This document shows positions 1 to 11,584 of a stretch of 64,000 bases of DNA, piece after piece (position 1 is the stretch's first letter; every line of letters starts with the position of its first letter). Source of the DNA: Datura wrightii (Eukaryota > Streptophyta > Magnoliopsida > Solanales > Solanaceae). The stretch is from the NCBI GenBank assembly GCA_035772735.1, contig JASDFA010000007.1, forward strand, positions 129,742,501 to 129,806,500. Reading direction: 5' to 3'. The translations under genes and the position numbers were made by a program. The notes below the pieces were generated by a model that was not told the DNA's origin, searched no databases, and saw only the letters and a program-made list of their open reading frames with translations.

Positions 1-10
1 AGGCCCCAAG

Positions 11-18
11 TATATAAG
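11..18 (+). promoter_or_regulatory. TATA box of the LTR promoter
   Basis: TATATAAG lies at the same place as TATATAAAG in the related LTR (22932-22940, minus strand), followed in both by a CCCACTTCG-like segment. Conservation between diverged LTR copies supports a U3 promoter element. Confidence 0.6.
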
Positions 19-589
19 TCTCCCACTTCGTTTTAAATCATTTTCCCTTCATATAATTTCCAGTAAACAAACAGAAACAGAGGGGAATGAAAGGTTTGAT
101 TAAATTTCCTTCCAGTTACACCATCAAATGCAGTCCAAACTCGAATTAACTTCGGGTAGCGAAGTATAAAGTTGCCGGGAGCATTCCTACGGAGTTAGTT
201 TCATGAAATTCGGCCCGCGAATCATTGTCACGCCGAGCTAAGGTAAGTGGAATTTCTCCAAACTAGTGTTAATATACTCCCAGCATTAAAGTGAGTATGT
301 CTCCCTTCTAGACCCCCGAGAAATAGCGAGTTTTCAGCCGTTCTTCGATATGTAGAAGAATAGGCATTAGGTATAGCCATAATATGGTTTCTTTCCAAAA
401 TAATAGTAGAATTAATTCTATTCTTTCGTGAATATGAATACAGTTGGGATAAATAGCTAAATACTAGCCGAGCTACGTCTGTTAATCAGAAAGTCGGCAG
501 TTAAGGTATGTAAAGCTAGTTTCTTTCGGCAAGCTGGTAGTTCCAGTACAGCAAAATAGTACAAAATCCAGTAGAATGTTTCATAAGCC

Positions 590-795
590 GTATATTATAT
601 TCAGTATGAGTTCAGTAAGCATGTTAGAATTATTATGAAGTGTTCAGCATGAAACTCATTAAAATAGTACAATTCCCAGCAGAATATTCCATAAATATTA
701 TTTCAGACTTAGTATATCTCAGTATTAGATTCAATATATTTCAGTATCAGATTCAACATATTACAGTATCAGATTCAGTATATATATATTACATG
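590..795. repeat. degenerate CAGTAT/TTCAGTAT low-complexity tract within the LTR
   Basis: Units resembling TTCAGTATCAGA recur irregularly over about 200 bases. An equivalent CTGATT/TACTGA-rich tract is present in the minus-strand LTRs near 22030-22200, so it belongs to the LTR family and is not a separate locus. Confidence 0.6.
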
Positions 796-2055
796 CGGTT
801 ATTGCTATCTGTGTAGACATGATTGTTCTGTGTTAGGCACCCTTAGAGCTTTCTTGACCGCCCCAGGGTTAATAGCTGTGTTGACTCGCCCGCCAGAGTG
901 TGAGGATACACCGCTCCACGGACTGGCATGCGTCCACCAGCGGACGAAGATGGGATGCAGATTCCCCACAGCAGGCTGATCAACACTATACCATACCCCC
1001 TGTCGAGCGCTTGCGCCCGGGGTGCAGATTACAGTTTTCAGATTTCAGATTTTAGGAGTTCTCCGAACTTAGATACAGCTATAGTCAGGGGCCCAGCGAG
1101 CCCAAGTTGCATACCCAAGGTGCCGGCTGGATGCTTATAGTTACTAGGTGGATGGTATGACCTGGGTAGGGGTATATAGATTGTGTGTTGGTTGGTACCT
1201 TATGGCTTATGGGGGTTGGTAAGGTTCTTGTATGCTATGTTGTGTTAGTTATTAATAGATAGAAAGTATACCGCGATGTTATCAGGTATGACTCTTACTC
1301 TCTTCAATAAAGTTACGCTCTTTTCAGTCAGTCTCAGCCCGTCTCCTATTACTTCAGTATCTATCAATATTATTGTTTGGGCTTTTAGTTATTTTCAGTT
1401 ATTGCTTTGCATACTCAGTACCAGTGGTACTGACGCCCGTTTTGGGGCACTGCATTACTTGCCTGTAGGTACTCATAGACGAGGAGCAGATCCCTCGTAG
1501 TTCCAGCCAGCGTACAGAGTCTTCAGCTCCTATCATCCGGAGCTTGACAGCTAAAGGTTTACTTCCCTTTTGGTTTGTACAGTATGGGTAGGGCGGGGCC
1601 CTGTCCTGACCATCTTATTATTCTTAGAGGCTTCCGGATTGTATATTCCTTATGGTTAGTTGTACGGGTCATGTGGGGTCGTGCGTATGTTTTTAGTTTG
1701 CATGTGATGGCCGTGTGAGGGCCTTGTTTAGTTGTCAGTTGGTGACCTTGTTGATCACAGATCAGTTTAGCACTTGATCCTACTTTTCAGTGATAACTAG
1801 TCAGCATGGTGGCCTTGTCGGCCCACATAGGTTCCCTTATGTTCAGTTGTTCTGGGTAGCTGTTATATTCCTACAGGTGGCTATAGGCCTTGTCAGCCGG
1901 AGGCTATATTTACAACCATTATATAGCCCGTTGTTTTCATAAATCCATAATTAGAGCCAGCCTGACACCAGAAGTGCTTAGGCTCAGTAGTCCAGCAGTC
2001 CAGGTCCTAGTAGGGCACCAGGTTCCAGTCATGCCTCCCAAGGCGGGGCGTGACA

Positions 2056-5000
2056 GATGTCTTGTCAGAACCCTTCTCAGTTTCCACTCCAGTAGGTGAC
2101 TCAGTTATAGTTAGACGGGTGTATAGAGGTTGCCCAGTCTCAGTCCTTCATAAGGTCACCTCAATTGATTTGATAGATTTAGCCATGACCGATTTCGATG
2201 TTATTCTTGGCATGGATTGGCTATTTGCATGCTATGCTTCAGTTAATTGTAGAACCCGATCAGTAGAGTTTAGATTTTCGGGTGAGCTAGTCTTAGAATG
2301 GAAGGGTTGTTTAGCTATGCCTATAGGTTGATTCATTTCCTACCTTAAGGCCAGAAAGATGATTTCCAAGGGTTGCATGTACGATCTAGTTAGGGTTAAG
2401 GATGTCGAGTCTGAAACGCCGACTATCTAGTTAGTTCCAGTAGTATGTGAGTATTGAAAGTTCTTTCCTGATGATTTGCCAGGTGTTCCTCCTGAGTGGT
2501 AGATTGATTTCGGTATTGAACTCCTTCCCAACACCCAGCCCATATCTATTCCTCCCTATAGAATGGCTCCATCCGAGATAAAAGAGTTGAAGGATCAGTT
2601 GAAGGACTTGTTAGATAAGGGCTTTATTAGGCCGAGTAAGTCTCCATGTGGTGCACCAGTGTTATTTGTCCAGAAGAAGGATGGTTCGCTTTGGATGTGT
2701 ATTGACTATCGGCAGTTCAACAAGGTCATCGTTAAGAAGAGGTATCCTTAACCCAAGATCGATGATTTGTTTGACCAGATTCAAGGAGCTAAGTGTTTCT
2801 CCAAGATTGATCTCAGATCTGGGTATCACCAGCTCAAGGTTCGGGAGAGTGACATCCTGAAAACCGCTTTCAAGGCTCGGTATGGTCACTATGAATTTGT
2901 TGTTATATCTTTTGGACTAACCAATGCCCCTGCAGCTTTTATGGATCTAATGAACAGTGTGTTCAAGGCATATTCGTACATGTTCGTGATTGTGTTCATT
3001 GATGACATTCTAATATACTCACGGAGTGAGGAAAAGCATGCCGCTCACTTGAGAGTAGTGCTTCAAACCCTCAAGGATCGTCAGTTGTATGCATAGTTCA
3101 GCAAGTTTGAGTTTTGGTTGAACTTCATGACATTTTTGGGCCATGTGATATCGAGTGAGGGCATCAAGGTAGATTTGCATAAAATCAAGGCGGTGAAGAA
3201 TTGGCCTAGACCGGTGAACCCTTCAGACATTCAGAATTTCTTGGATTTAGCTGGATACTACCGGAGGATTGTTGAGGGCTTCTCATGTATTGCATCACCT
3301 TTGACCAAGTTGACTCAGAAGAAGGTAAAGTTCCAATGGTCGGAGGCTTCTGAGAAAAACTTCCTAGAGTTGAAGACTCGACTCACTTCAGCCCTAGTGT
3401 TGACCCTACCCGAGGGTATGGATGGTTTTTTGTGTACTATGATGCTTCGAGAATCAGGCTCGGATGTGTATTTATGCAACGGGGAAGGATAATAGCATAT
3501 GCCTCTAGGCAGTTAAAGATCCATGAGAAGAATTACCCGACCCATGATCTAGAGTTGGCAGCGGTGGTGTTCGCATTGAAGATATGGCGACATTATTTAT
3601 ATGGGGTCCATGTAGATGTATTTATGGGCCATTCACACAGAAAGATCTCAATCTTCGACAAAGGAGGTGGTTGGAGCTACTAAAGGACTGTGACATGAGT
3701 GTCCTTTACCACCCGGGTAAGGCTAATGTGGTAGCGGATGCACTTAGTAGGCTCTCTATGGAGAGTGTGCCCCACGTGGATGAAGGAAGGAAGGAGTTGG
3801 TGAAAGATGTCCATCGACTTGCAAGGATGGGAGTTAGATTGATCGACTCGACTAATGGCGGCGTTGCTGTGCAAAACGGATCAGAATCGTCCTTGGTGAT
3901 TGATGTGAAAGCTAAACAAGATGAGGATCTGATTTTGGTTAAGCTAAAAAAAGTCGTTCAAAGTCAGAAGGTGGAGGTCTTCTCCCAAGGGGGAGATAGG
4001 GTGCTGCGATACCAGGGTCGTCTATGTGTTTCAGATGTTGATAATTTGAGGGGCTGGATATTGCATAAGGCACATGGATCCAGGTATTCTATTCACCCGG
4101 GTGCCACCAAGATGTATCATGATTTTCGGGAAATATCTTGGTGGAATGACATGAAGAAGGATATTGCAGAATTCGTAGCCAAGTGCCCGAACTATCAGCA
4201 AATGAAGGTCGAGAATCAAAGGCCGGGAGGCATACTTCAGGATATTAGCATTCCCACTTTGAAGTGGAAAGAAATTAATATGGATTTCATTACAGGCCTA
4301 CCTCGTACTCGCCGACACTACGATTCTATTTGGGTGGTGGTAGACAGGTTGACCAAGGCTGCATATTTTCTACCGGTAAAAACCACAGATTCAACGGAGG
4401 ATTTTGCAAATTGTATATTTGGGAGTTGGTTCGACTACATGGAGTGCCCTTGTCTATCATTTCAGATCGCGGCACTCAATTTACCTCCCAGTTTTGGCGG
4501 TTTCCAAAAAGGGCTTGGGACTCAAGTTAAACTCAGCACAACATTTCATCCGCAAATGGATGGTCAGGCATAACGAACAATCCAGACTCTCGAGGACATG
4601 TTGAGAGCATACGTGATGGACTTCAAAGGTAGTTGGGATTATCACTTTCCCCTGATCGAGTTTTCTTATAATAACAACTATAAATAACATCCAGATGGCA
4701 TCGTCTGAGGCTCTTTATGGACAGAGATGTAGATCACCCATCAGATGGTTTGAGGTTGGTGAGGCAGCTATGATAGGGCCAGATTCAGTTCATGAGGCTA
4801 TAGTGAAGGTTCAGTTGATAAGGGACAGGCTAAAAACCACTCAGAATCGTCAAAAGTCATATGCTAATGTAAAGAGGAGGGATTTAGAGTTTGAGGTGGA
4901 TGATCGGGTATTTCTGAAGGTATCTCCCATGAAGGGAATCATGTGGTTTGGAAAAAAAGGAACGCTCAGTCCCCTTATGTTAGTCCCTACCGGGTTATGA

Positions 5001-5331
5001 AAAGAGTTGGTAAGGTAGTGTATGAGTTAGACTTACCCTCAGAGTTATCTTCCGTGCATCCTGTATTTGATGTGTCACTTTTGAAGAAATGTTTGGGAGA
5101 CCCAGCCTTAGCAGTCTCAGTGAACAGGTTGATGTAAAGGATAGCCTCAGCTACGAGGAAGTTCCAGTTGAAATATTGGATCGTCAGGTTCGGAGGCTAA
5201 GGAACAAAGAAGTAGCTTCAGTTAAAGTATTATGAAGGAATCATCATGTTGAAAGAGCTATGTGGGAAGCTGAAGCGGATATGATGGCTAGATACCCACA
5301 TTTATTCTCTACCGGTTCAATTCCAACTTGA
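2056..5331 (+). pseudogene. gypsy element 2 pol pseudogene (PR end, RT, RNase H, integrase, chromodomain-like tail)
   Basis: In order: the protease end (2056-2330, with DFDVILGMDWL), reverse transcriptase (about 2530-3100, catalytic FIDDIL near 3000), RNase H (about 3430-3700, YYDAS), integrase zinc finger and core (about 4040-4690), and a GPY/F plus chromodomain-like tail (4695-5331). The reading frame is broken many times: stops near 2330, 2430, 2455, 2500, 2750 and 3095, a frameshift near 3430, further shifts near 4400 and 4530, and others in the tail. Two integrase sites are lost. The last zinc-finger Cys is Tyr (KCPNYQQ), and the catalytic Glu codon has become TAA at about 4571, just before RTIQTL. 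No active polyprotein can be made from it. Confidence 0.92.
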
Positions 5332-5575
5332 GATATCAGTTTTTCTCTATGACTCTAGTTAGTTTCATGTTCAGTTCATGTACGAAAGTTTCTTTTATAT
5401 ATATGGGTGTGTATGTGATTTGTGAATTCACTTCAGCTATGTGTAATGAATCGGAACAAAATCGGAGGTAGTCATTTAGTAAAAAAAATCCGTTTAAATG
5501 ATTAGTGTTTGCATGTGATGATTGCATGTTTCTGTGTTTATTTTGTATTTCTAACATTTGAGGACGAATGTCCCC

Positions 5576-5588
5576 AAGGGGGAGATAT
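5576..5588 (+). other. polypurine tract of gypsy element 2
   Basis: AAGGGGGAGATAT sits directly before the TGTTATACCCCG start of the 3' LTR, the position used to prime plus-strand DNA synthesis. Confidence 0.8.
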
Positions 5589-7891
5589 TGTTATACCCCG
5601 GGAGCTCAAAGGTCGGACCTGGGAGTTGAAACGGGAAAATTGTGAAACTGATGTTACAGGCCTAGAATGAGTCATTGGACGACTTGTGAGGAGAGCCCAT
5701 GAGTTGTCAGGTGACTTGTGGGGATACCAGTGAAGATTGTGGGAAGTTGAGGAGAAGGTTCCCACGGGCGTGGTAACGACTCGTGGTCATACCTCACGAG
5801 TCGTCAGGTCAGCCGTTGGGTGAGGTAGAAGGAAAGAAGAAGGAGTTAAGGCAGAGTACCTGACGATTGGTGACCACGAGTCATGGTCACCCTTAATGAG
5901 TCATCATGTCAGTCATTATGAGCCCAAGAGATCAGGAAGGCAGTGTACTTAACGAACTAGGCAATGAGTCGTTGCCAAGGACCACGATCCATCAGGTCGT
6001 CCGTTAGGACCACTTGGCAGTATTTTCCTGCGAATTCAGTAAGCGAATTCAATAAAGGTCTTTTCGTAATTCCTAAGTTCCTAATACCTATACTACGTCG
6101 TTTAACGCTCGTTTTAAAGGGTTTTAAGAGGGGAAAACCTATTATAAGTTATTTCACTCCATGAATGCAAAGTTGAGAGGTTGAAGAGGTGATTTAGAGA
6201 AACTCTTCAAGGTTTCCATTGGAATCTCATCTTGGGCAATCAGAGAAGTGGTAGAATCATCCCTTCCAGGTATGTAGGGTTATGAATGGGTGTCTTCTTC
6301 CACATCCATGCCCGATATCTATCTACATATAAGAAATTCCTATGATCAAGTTATGGGGTTATCACCCAATTACATAATTCTTCAATTTCTATACATGGGT
6401 ATGATTAGATTATGTTTCTATTGATTACTTGTAAAGCATGGGAAGATTTTAAATTGTTTTCAATCAAAATTGTGTTTTCTTGTTATATGAAATTAAAGGC
6501 CCATGGATGAGAAGTTCATGAAAGAAGAGAATGTTGATGAATGTATGATAACGATGAGATATGATGATGAAAAACATGTTTCTAAAGCTACCCACGATTA
6601 TGATATTGTTTTCAAATAAATTGAGTAGATCCAAGCATGGTAAAGTTTTGGGTAAAGCCCTTAAATCGAGTATGATGACGTAGTATCTCTAAAGTAAGCT
6701 TACCACATGGTTTTGGAGTAAAGGCTCTCACTTATCTTTGAGCTTGTGGTATGTTTCGGAATAAAGCTTCTCATATGCATTAATTCACAATTGAGATGTA
6801 TGTTATTATTGAGCTTCGTTTTCATACAATGTTGAGTTTATGCATGATTCCATCTTGAGCTTCGTCAATAAACGATGTTGAGATTCATTATATACGATGT
6901 AGAGCATTGCATATTTTGGGAGAAGAGTCTAGCACCAAGTGGGATAAGGGTCAATCACCCTATGCCCCAGAACTAAGCGCCAATGTAGGTTGATACTATT
7001 ATATGTCTCCTCCCTTGTGAGCTTCCCCTTGCCCGAATGGGCCTTCAGCTTGATATCGATATCATGGTAGCGTCCTTAACCCTGGAAAGGTTTTGGACGG
7101 CTCTTCCCACTTGAGTATGATAGTCGTGACCACGTAAGCTCTATCATGGTATGTCGGTTAAGTGGCGAGTCTCCCATTGTCTATATGATTTAGATTTTCT
7201 TATTCATTACTCATGGTTATTATTTTATACATGCATGTTCTAAAAGCAAGGTTTGACTCATTGTTCAGCTTTTCTTATAAATGTCATATTTCAGCTTTGA
7301 GTTATTCGAGTCAGCTATGATGTTATGAAGCTATGTATAGCCATGTTATGAAAATTTTATGATTTCAGAAAGAGTGCATGCCAACCTTCCTCTCAGATTT
7401 GAAAGCTTACGATATGATATGAAATGTTTTAAATGATTTACTTTATTTAAGCGGTTTTACTTATCTTGCATACTCGGTACATTCCACGTACTGACCGCAT
7501 ACTTTCTATGGATACAGGACCCGGCTCTCAGGTTCAGCCTCGCTCTTTGGCAATTCATCGGAGTTAGCGTATGCCTATTGGTGAATCCTCATCTTTCGAG
7601 GACCATACTATCTATCTTTCTTTTATGTATTTCGTTTTTGAGCTTGTTGAGTTAGTTGGGGTCTTTTGCTATCAACTAGTGTAGATTAGAGGATTTTCAG
7701 ACTTATGTATGTATACAGCTTCGAATGCTTATTCTGATGTTATGTTGAGTTAGACTTTTGATGAGTTTATATTGTTGATTCCTCAGTTTATTGATTGAGT
7801 TAGATGTATGCTTGTGCCATGGGTTGACTTGGGGTCTCTCGGGGTCCCTTGTCCCATGTCTACAATCCAAGCCTCCATTTGTGTCGTGAAA
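5589..7891 (+). repeat. 3' LTR of gypsy element 2
   Basis: Starts TGTTATACCCCGGGAG after the polypurine tract and ends near GTCGTGAAA. It is colinear with the LTRs at 49615-52053 and 57082-59569, sharing the CACGAGTCGT palindromes, the GTATGTAGGGTTATGAATGGGTG segment, the GCCCGAATGGGCCTT segment and a TACATTCCACGTACTGACCG segment near the end. The length is about 2.3 kb. Confidence 0.9.
5776..5804. repeat. perfect 10-bp inverted repeat in the LTR
   Basis: ACGACTCGTG and CACGAGTCGT are perfect reverse complements separated by nine bases. Further copies of the ACGAGTCGT core follow through about 5990. The same palindromic unit is kept at the matching place in the LTRs of the element at 49615-59569. 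Confidence 0.8.
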
Positions 7892-8585
7892 AGAATAATC
7901 AAACCCACAACTTTGTACTCAATAACAGAAAGATATATTTAGCAATTGGACAGGTGCGCACTTGGAAGAATTGCGATTCAAGATTCTTTTTCTCTAAGTA
8001 TGGTCATTTTCTTTTAATCATTCTTCAGTGACTCTTTGAAGCATTTGTCCCCTATTTGAACCATTTATAAATGAGCCAACTAAGTACTTCAAACCACTTG
8101 AAATTTGTGCCCCATCCAAACATGTCAGAGTATAATCAAAAAATGGAATTGTTTTAATTGAAAGTATATAATCATCACGGAATAAAAAATATTAAGAGGC
8201 ATCGTAGAGAGAATATTATAGAAGTTACTTTCTTTGTCCCATATTATGTTTTGAACCATTTAAAATTAGTAGAATAATTAAAGAATTAACTTCAATAATA
8301 ATTTTCATTTTGAATTAAGAGGGGAGAATGTAACATTAGCTCGGGTAGCTTGTAGCTAAGGGGAAAAAAAAGGAACACTTCATCTTAGTTTGACTTTGAG
8401 ATGTTTAAAGAATTTGAATCCTTAAAAATACTATATTATGCTATTATTCTAAGTAATATGTCAAATATTTTAGGAAATCCCAAAACAAAAAGGTATTTGC
8501 CACTAATAAAAAAATTCTTTAGCTTTACCAAAAAAATAAAAACTTTAGGATGTAAGGAATGGAAGTAAGGGAGGGGATATCAAAG

Positions 8586-8715
8586 CAACTAGGTCTTATA
8601 ACCACAAGTCAGTTGGGTTTCTAAGATGGTAAAAATCCTCCACATCCAACCCTAAGATTGTGAATTCGAGTAACAAAGAGAGCAAAAAGGTGGAAATTCC
8701 TAGAGAGGAGTAAAA

Positions 8716-8750
<35 letters not shown>

Positions 8751-8752
8751 GG
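8586..8752 (+). repeat. tRNA-derived SINE, decayed copy, with (TAA)n tail
   Basis: An A-box-like AGTCAGTTGG and a B-box-like GTGAATTCGAGTA lie at tRNA spacing, followed by a GGAGGAG segment and a tail of AAAAAA(TAA)n from about 8710. The counterpart at 49300-49450 keeps a better B box (GAGTTCGAGTC), so the insertion predates the segmental duplication. Confidence 0.6.
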
Positions 8753-9951
8753 AAGGATTGCTCAGTCCAATCATAATTTCATTCTTTTCGTGTTCATTTT
8801 AATCCAATACTTGATAATTGTGCTTTAAAGGTAAATTAGGGATTTTCTAAATCTCGCACTCTCCTAAGTAAATCTAGTTTAATTCCAACTAATTGGTGTC
8901 ATGTTGCTTTATTATACTCCATTCTTAGTTAAGTCCGCATTGATTCTGATAGATCTTATCATTTTAAGACATTTCATGCAACTTTCTTCCATATGATTTC
9001 GGGAAAAACTTTCTTTCCCTCCTTTATTTGATAGAAGAAAATATAAATGAAAATGCAGCTAGAAAAATAAATCTCATCTAAGGGGCCACAAAACCTTTTT
9101 CTTCTCTCTTTGTAAGGGGTAGATGAATATAATAACAAATTAAACAACTATTTTTACTTGACTTTGAATCTTTAAGAAAGAAAAAGTTATTTTCTACTTT
9201 ATCTTTATCTCATTTCCTCATTAAGCAAAGTTATTTTCTCTTGTATTTCATCTTTTTTATTCCTCTTCTTTTCTCTAGTCTTCCACAAATAATGTAAGCT
9301 GGAAGAGGCGAGGTTAAAAAGACACCTTATAATAACAAAAACAAAAGCAAAAAACTAATAAGATGAGAAAGGAAGACCAAGGAACCAAACTACTAAAAAA
9401 GTGAATGAAGAAAAACTAAAAAGAAGCAATAGAATAATGGCAGTGAAATGGACATATACAGCGAAGAGAGCAGAAGACGAGTAGGAGAGAGATATGCGGG
9501 AAAAAAATATTGGGAGAAAGAGCAAATCAGAATTGGCAGTCTTACTCGTCTATAAGAGTTTTGCTCAGATCAATAATCAAAAGGATAATCAGTATATTAT
9601 TTCACATTCCTATGCAAGATACTACCTGAACATGTCTTCTCTTCCCCAGACATTGGCGCGCCAAGTTGGGATGCAGAGATAAGAGAAATAACGCCTTAAC
9701 ATAGAGAAACTAATCCAATCTGAACAAAGATGGAAATGTATTTGACACTCAATATTTTAAAACCTTACACCAAGAGATCAACATTTGATATCTCCCACCA
9801 AGAGAGAAAAAATGGTAGCTAGTCTAAAATAATGCTTTGGAAAAAGAAAAGAGAAAGGAGAAAAACTTGAGCTCCATTGACATATTGAGATGCAATCTTC
9901 TAAACAATAAAATGAGCATCATAGAACTGAGATTTGACACAGAAAACTTAC

Positions 9952-10288
9952 TGGGTAACAAGAAGAACATCAATACTTGAAGGATCAATTTCATCAAAAT
10001 AGGGTAAAGCAGACACGCCTGAGCTGGATGAATGCCACAATCAAACTGCCGAAAACATCATAAGTAGTTAATCAAGTCCAGAACTTGAGGTCAAAAAAAA
10101 GTTTTTGAAGAAGAATGGCAAATTGTGTAGCCTACCATGATTGTTTTTCCTTTAAAAGTCATGAAAATACAGGACCATCCCACTTCATTTCCAGCCCCTA
10201 AAGGAGTTATAATCAGTTTATCTCCTTCTCTATTAACTGTAGGATTAGGTCTCTTCAAAGATGACTATTGTTGTCCAGTAGATGCCAT
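9952..10288 (-). pseudogene. CPSF73-I exon 1 and 2 duplicate (truncated pseudogene)
   Basis: Copy of the first two coding exons of the cleavage and polyadenylation endonuclease gene. The exon 1 copy is 10136-10288 (start codon at 10286-10288, minus strand) and the exon 2 copy is 9952-10045. The GT and AG splice bases flanking both are kept. Against the intact gene, codon 8 has changed from CAG to TAG, the conserved GRSC has become GWSC, and four bases (TACT) are missing in exon 2 after the codons for GIHPA, which shifts the frame. No exon 3-5 sequence follows before gypsy element 2 interrupts at 7891. It might still be transcribed, since the upstream region was copied too, but it cannot encode the enzyme. 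Confidence 0.92.
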
Positions 10289-10687
10289 TCTTACACCCAA
10301 AGAATAGAGAATTAGATTATGAAAATTCTAATCATCATGCAAGGGAAACGTAACAAAAGAAAATCCAAGAATTTATCTGGTTAAACCATCATTCAGCTTC
10401 ATTATGACCAAACCTTTAAAATCAAAAATTTCATCAACTAAGCGTCAATCCTAAATTCGTTGTTAGCTATACCAGACCTCAATACCAAGCTAACACAACT
10501 ACCCAAATTGCAAAAGGACTATTGTTTTATAATTGTGGTGTCTGGGCCAGTTGCCCAGTGTTTAGGAAAGCATTAAGTAGGAAAAAGAGACATGGCCCTG
10601 CTTCGCTTAAAGCGTGAAGCAAAACCCTCTCTTTACCGAAGTGAAGCGCAATTTTTAAAGAAAGACCAAAATAAACCTTCCACAACT

Positions 10688-10689
<2 letters not shown>

Positions 10690-10724
<35 letters not shown>
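10690..10724. repeat. (AT)n microsatellite
   Basis: About 17 uninterrupted AT units. The matching spot in the other copy (near 61362) has almost none, so the tract expanded or contracted after duplication. Confidence 0.95.
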
Positions 10725-10727
<3 letters not shown>

Positions 10728-11300
10728 CAATTTAAATAATATTAAGTAGATAACACAAAATTCTCCATAGTACAAGCAAAATCTATACCAAAACATAAAC
10801 TTTAGCAATTCTTCCCTCACATGAGCTGGGAAACTTTGACAAGCAGTTTGGATTACCGCCAATGAGATGATGTTTGTGATGATAAATTGCCCCTTTTGTG
10901 ATCTTGTTACAAAAACAAACATTGAATACAAGTCTTCTCAATATTGCTAACTTTGTGTGGCGTACCTTCGGGTCTTTGATTTTGTCGCGTCATTACAATC
11001 TTTAAGAGAAAAAAAATTAAAATTCAGCTACTTTAATTTTTGTTTAAAAATCCACAAATGGACTATTTGGATAGAATTGAAATTCAATTACTTTAATTGA
11101 AAAAAATCACTAAAACTAGACTATCTAAATTTTTTAAAAATCTCAGCCACTTCAATTTTTAAAATAATAAAGAGCAAACTAGGGCAGAGAAACAACAAAA
11201 AGAAAAAGAAGAAAAAAGAAGAAAAAGGAGAAAACCAGTGCAGAAAATAGAGGTAAGAAAAGAGAAGAAGTTAGAAGGAAAAAAATTAGGCTAACGTCAA

Positions 11301-11359
11301 GAAGCAGAAGAAGAAAAAAGAAGAAGAAGAAGAAGAAGAAAAAGAAGAAGAAGAAGAAA
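11301..11359. repeat. (GAA)n purine-rich tract (CTT on the gene strand)
   Basis: Nearly pure GAA units in the leader of the CPSF73-I duplicate. A shorter version is at 62020-62050 in the intact gene. CT-rich leaders are common in plant genes. Confidence 0.9.
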
Positions 11360-11584
11360 CAAGGATAGATACCATTCAAAAAGGAAAGAATGAAGGGTAA
11401 TTCTCTCACCTAAAGTCGAGAAGCAGCAAATTTGAGTCAAAACCCTAGGCTCTGAAATGTTGAGGACTCTGGTAATATCATGAGCTGTATTTTTAATTAA
11501 AATCAAACTTCTAAAAGGTTTAAAACAAGCAACATTTTTCCGCATTTACGCTTTTGCACCGCTTTGCGCTTTTGCTATTGAAGG

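Larger units (their letters stand above)
1..2055 (+). repeat. LTR (5' end off window) of gypsy family 1, probably solo or from an element extending left
   Basis: The right end reads through a GGCGGGG stretch to a terminal TGACA, which is the reverse complement of the TGTCACACCCCGCC end of the minus-strand LTRs at 20546 and 27153. The order of landmarks also matches in reverse complement: a TATA box, a Cys-Gly-free low-complexity CAGTAT tract, the GACGAAGATGGGATG segment and the GTACTGACGCCC segment. It is clearly more diverged from those LTRs than they are from each other, so it is a different subfamily copy. At 2056 the sequence switches abruptly into the protease region of another gypsy element, so this LTR inserted into that element. 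The left part of the LTR lies outside the window. Confidence 0.85.
2056..7891 (+). mobile_element. Ty3/gypsy element 2, 5'-truncated (protease end, pol, 3' LTR)
   Basis: What remains runs from the end of the protease through reverse transcriptase, RNase H and integrase to a chromodomain-like tail, then a polypurine tract and a 3' LTR. The 5' LTR, gag and the start of protease are missing, cut off by the family 1 LTR at 1-2055. The closest relative in the window is the element at 49615-59569. The right edge at 7891 is set by the LTR end GTCGTGAAA (canonical GTCGTGACA) and by return of CPSF73-I intron 2 homology at 7892. The tail resembles the Tekay/Del chromovirus group; that lineage call is an inference. 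Confidence 0.88.

Noticed and set aside
831..855. GTTAGGCACCCTTAGAGC, resembling the Tat/Ogre-like segment near 32250
   Set aside because: Only a short motif is shared. The context at 831 is colinear with the family 1 gypsy LTR, so I keep the two apart.
11179..11409. Phe/Leu-rich open frame, and a similar one at 61856-62200, that look like membrane proteins
   Set aside because: Poly-Phe and poly-Leu come from the CTT/TTC repeats in the CPSF73-I leader; there is no start context or conservation beyond the repeat.
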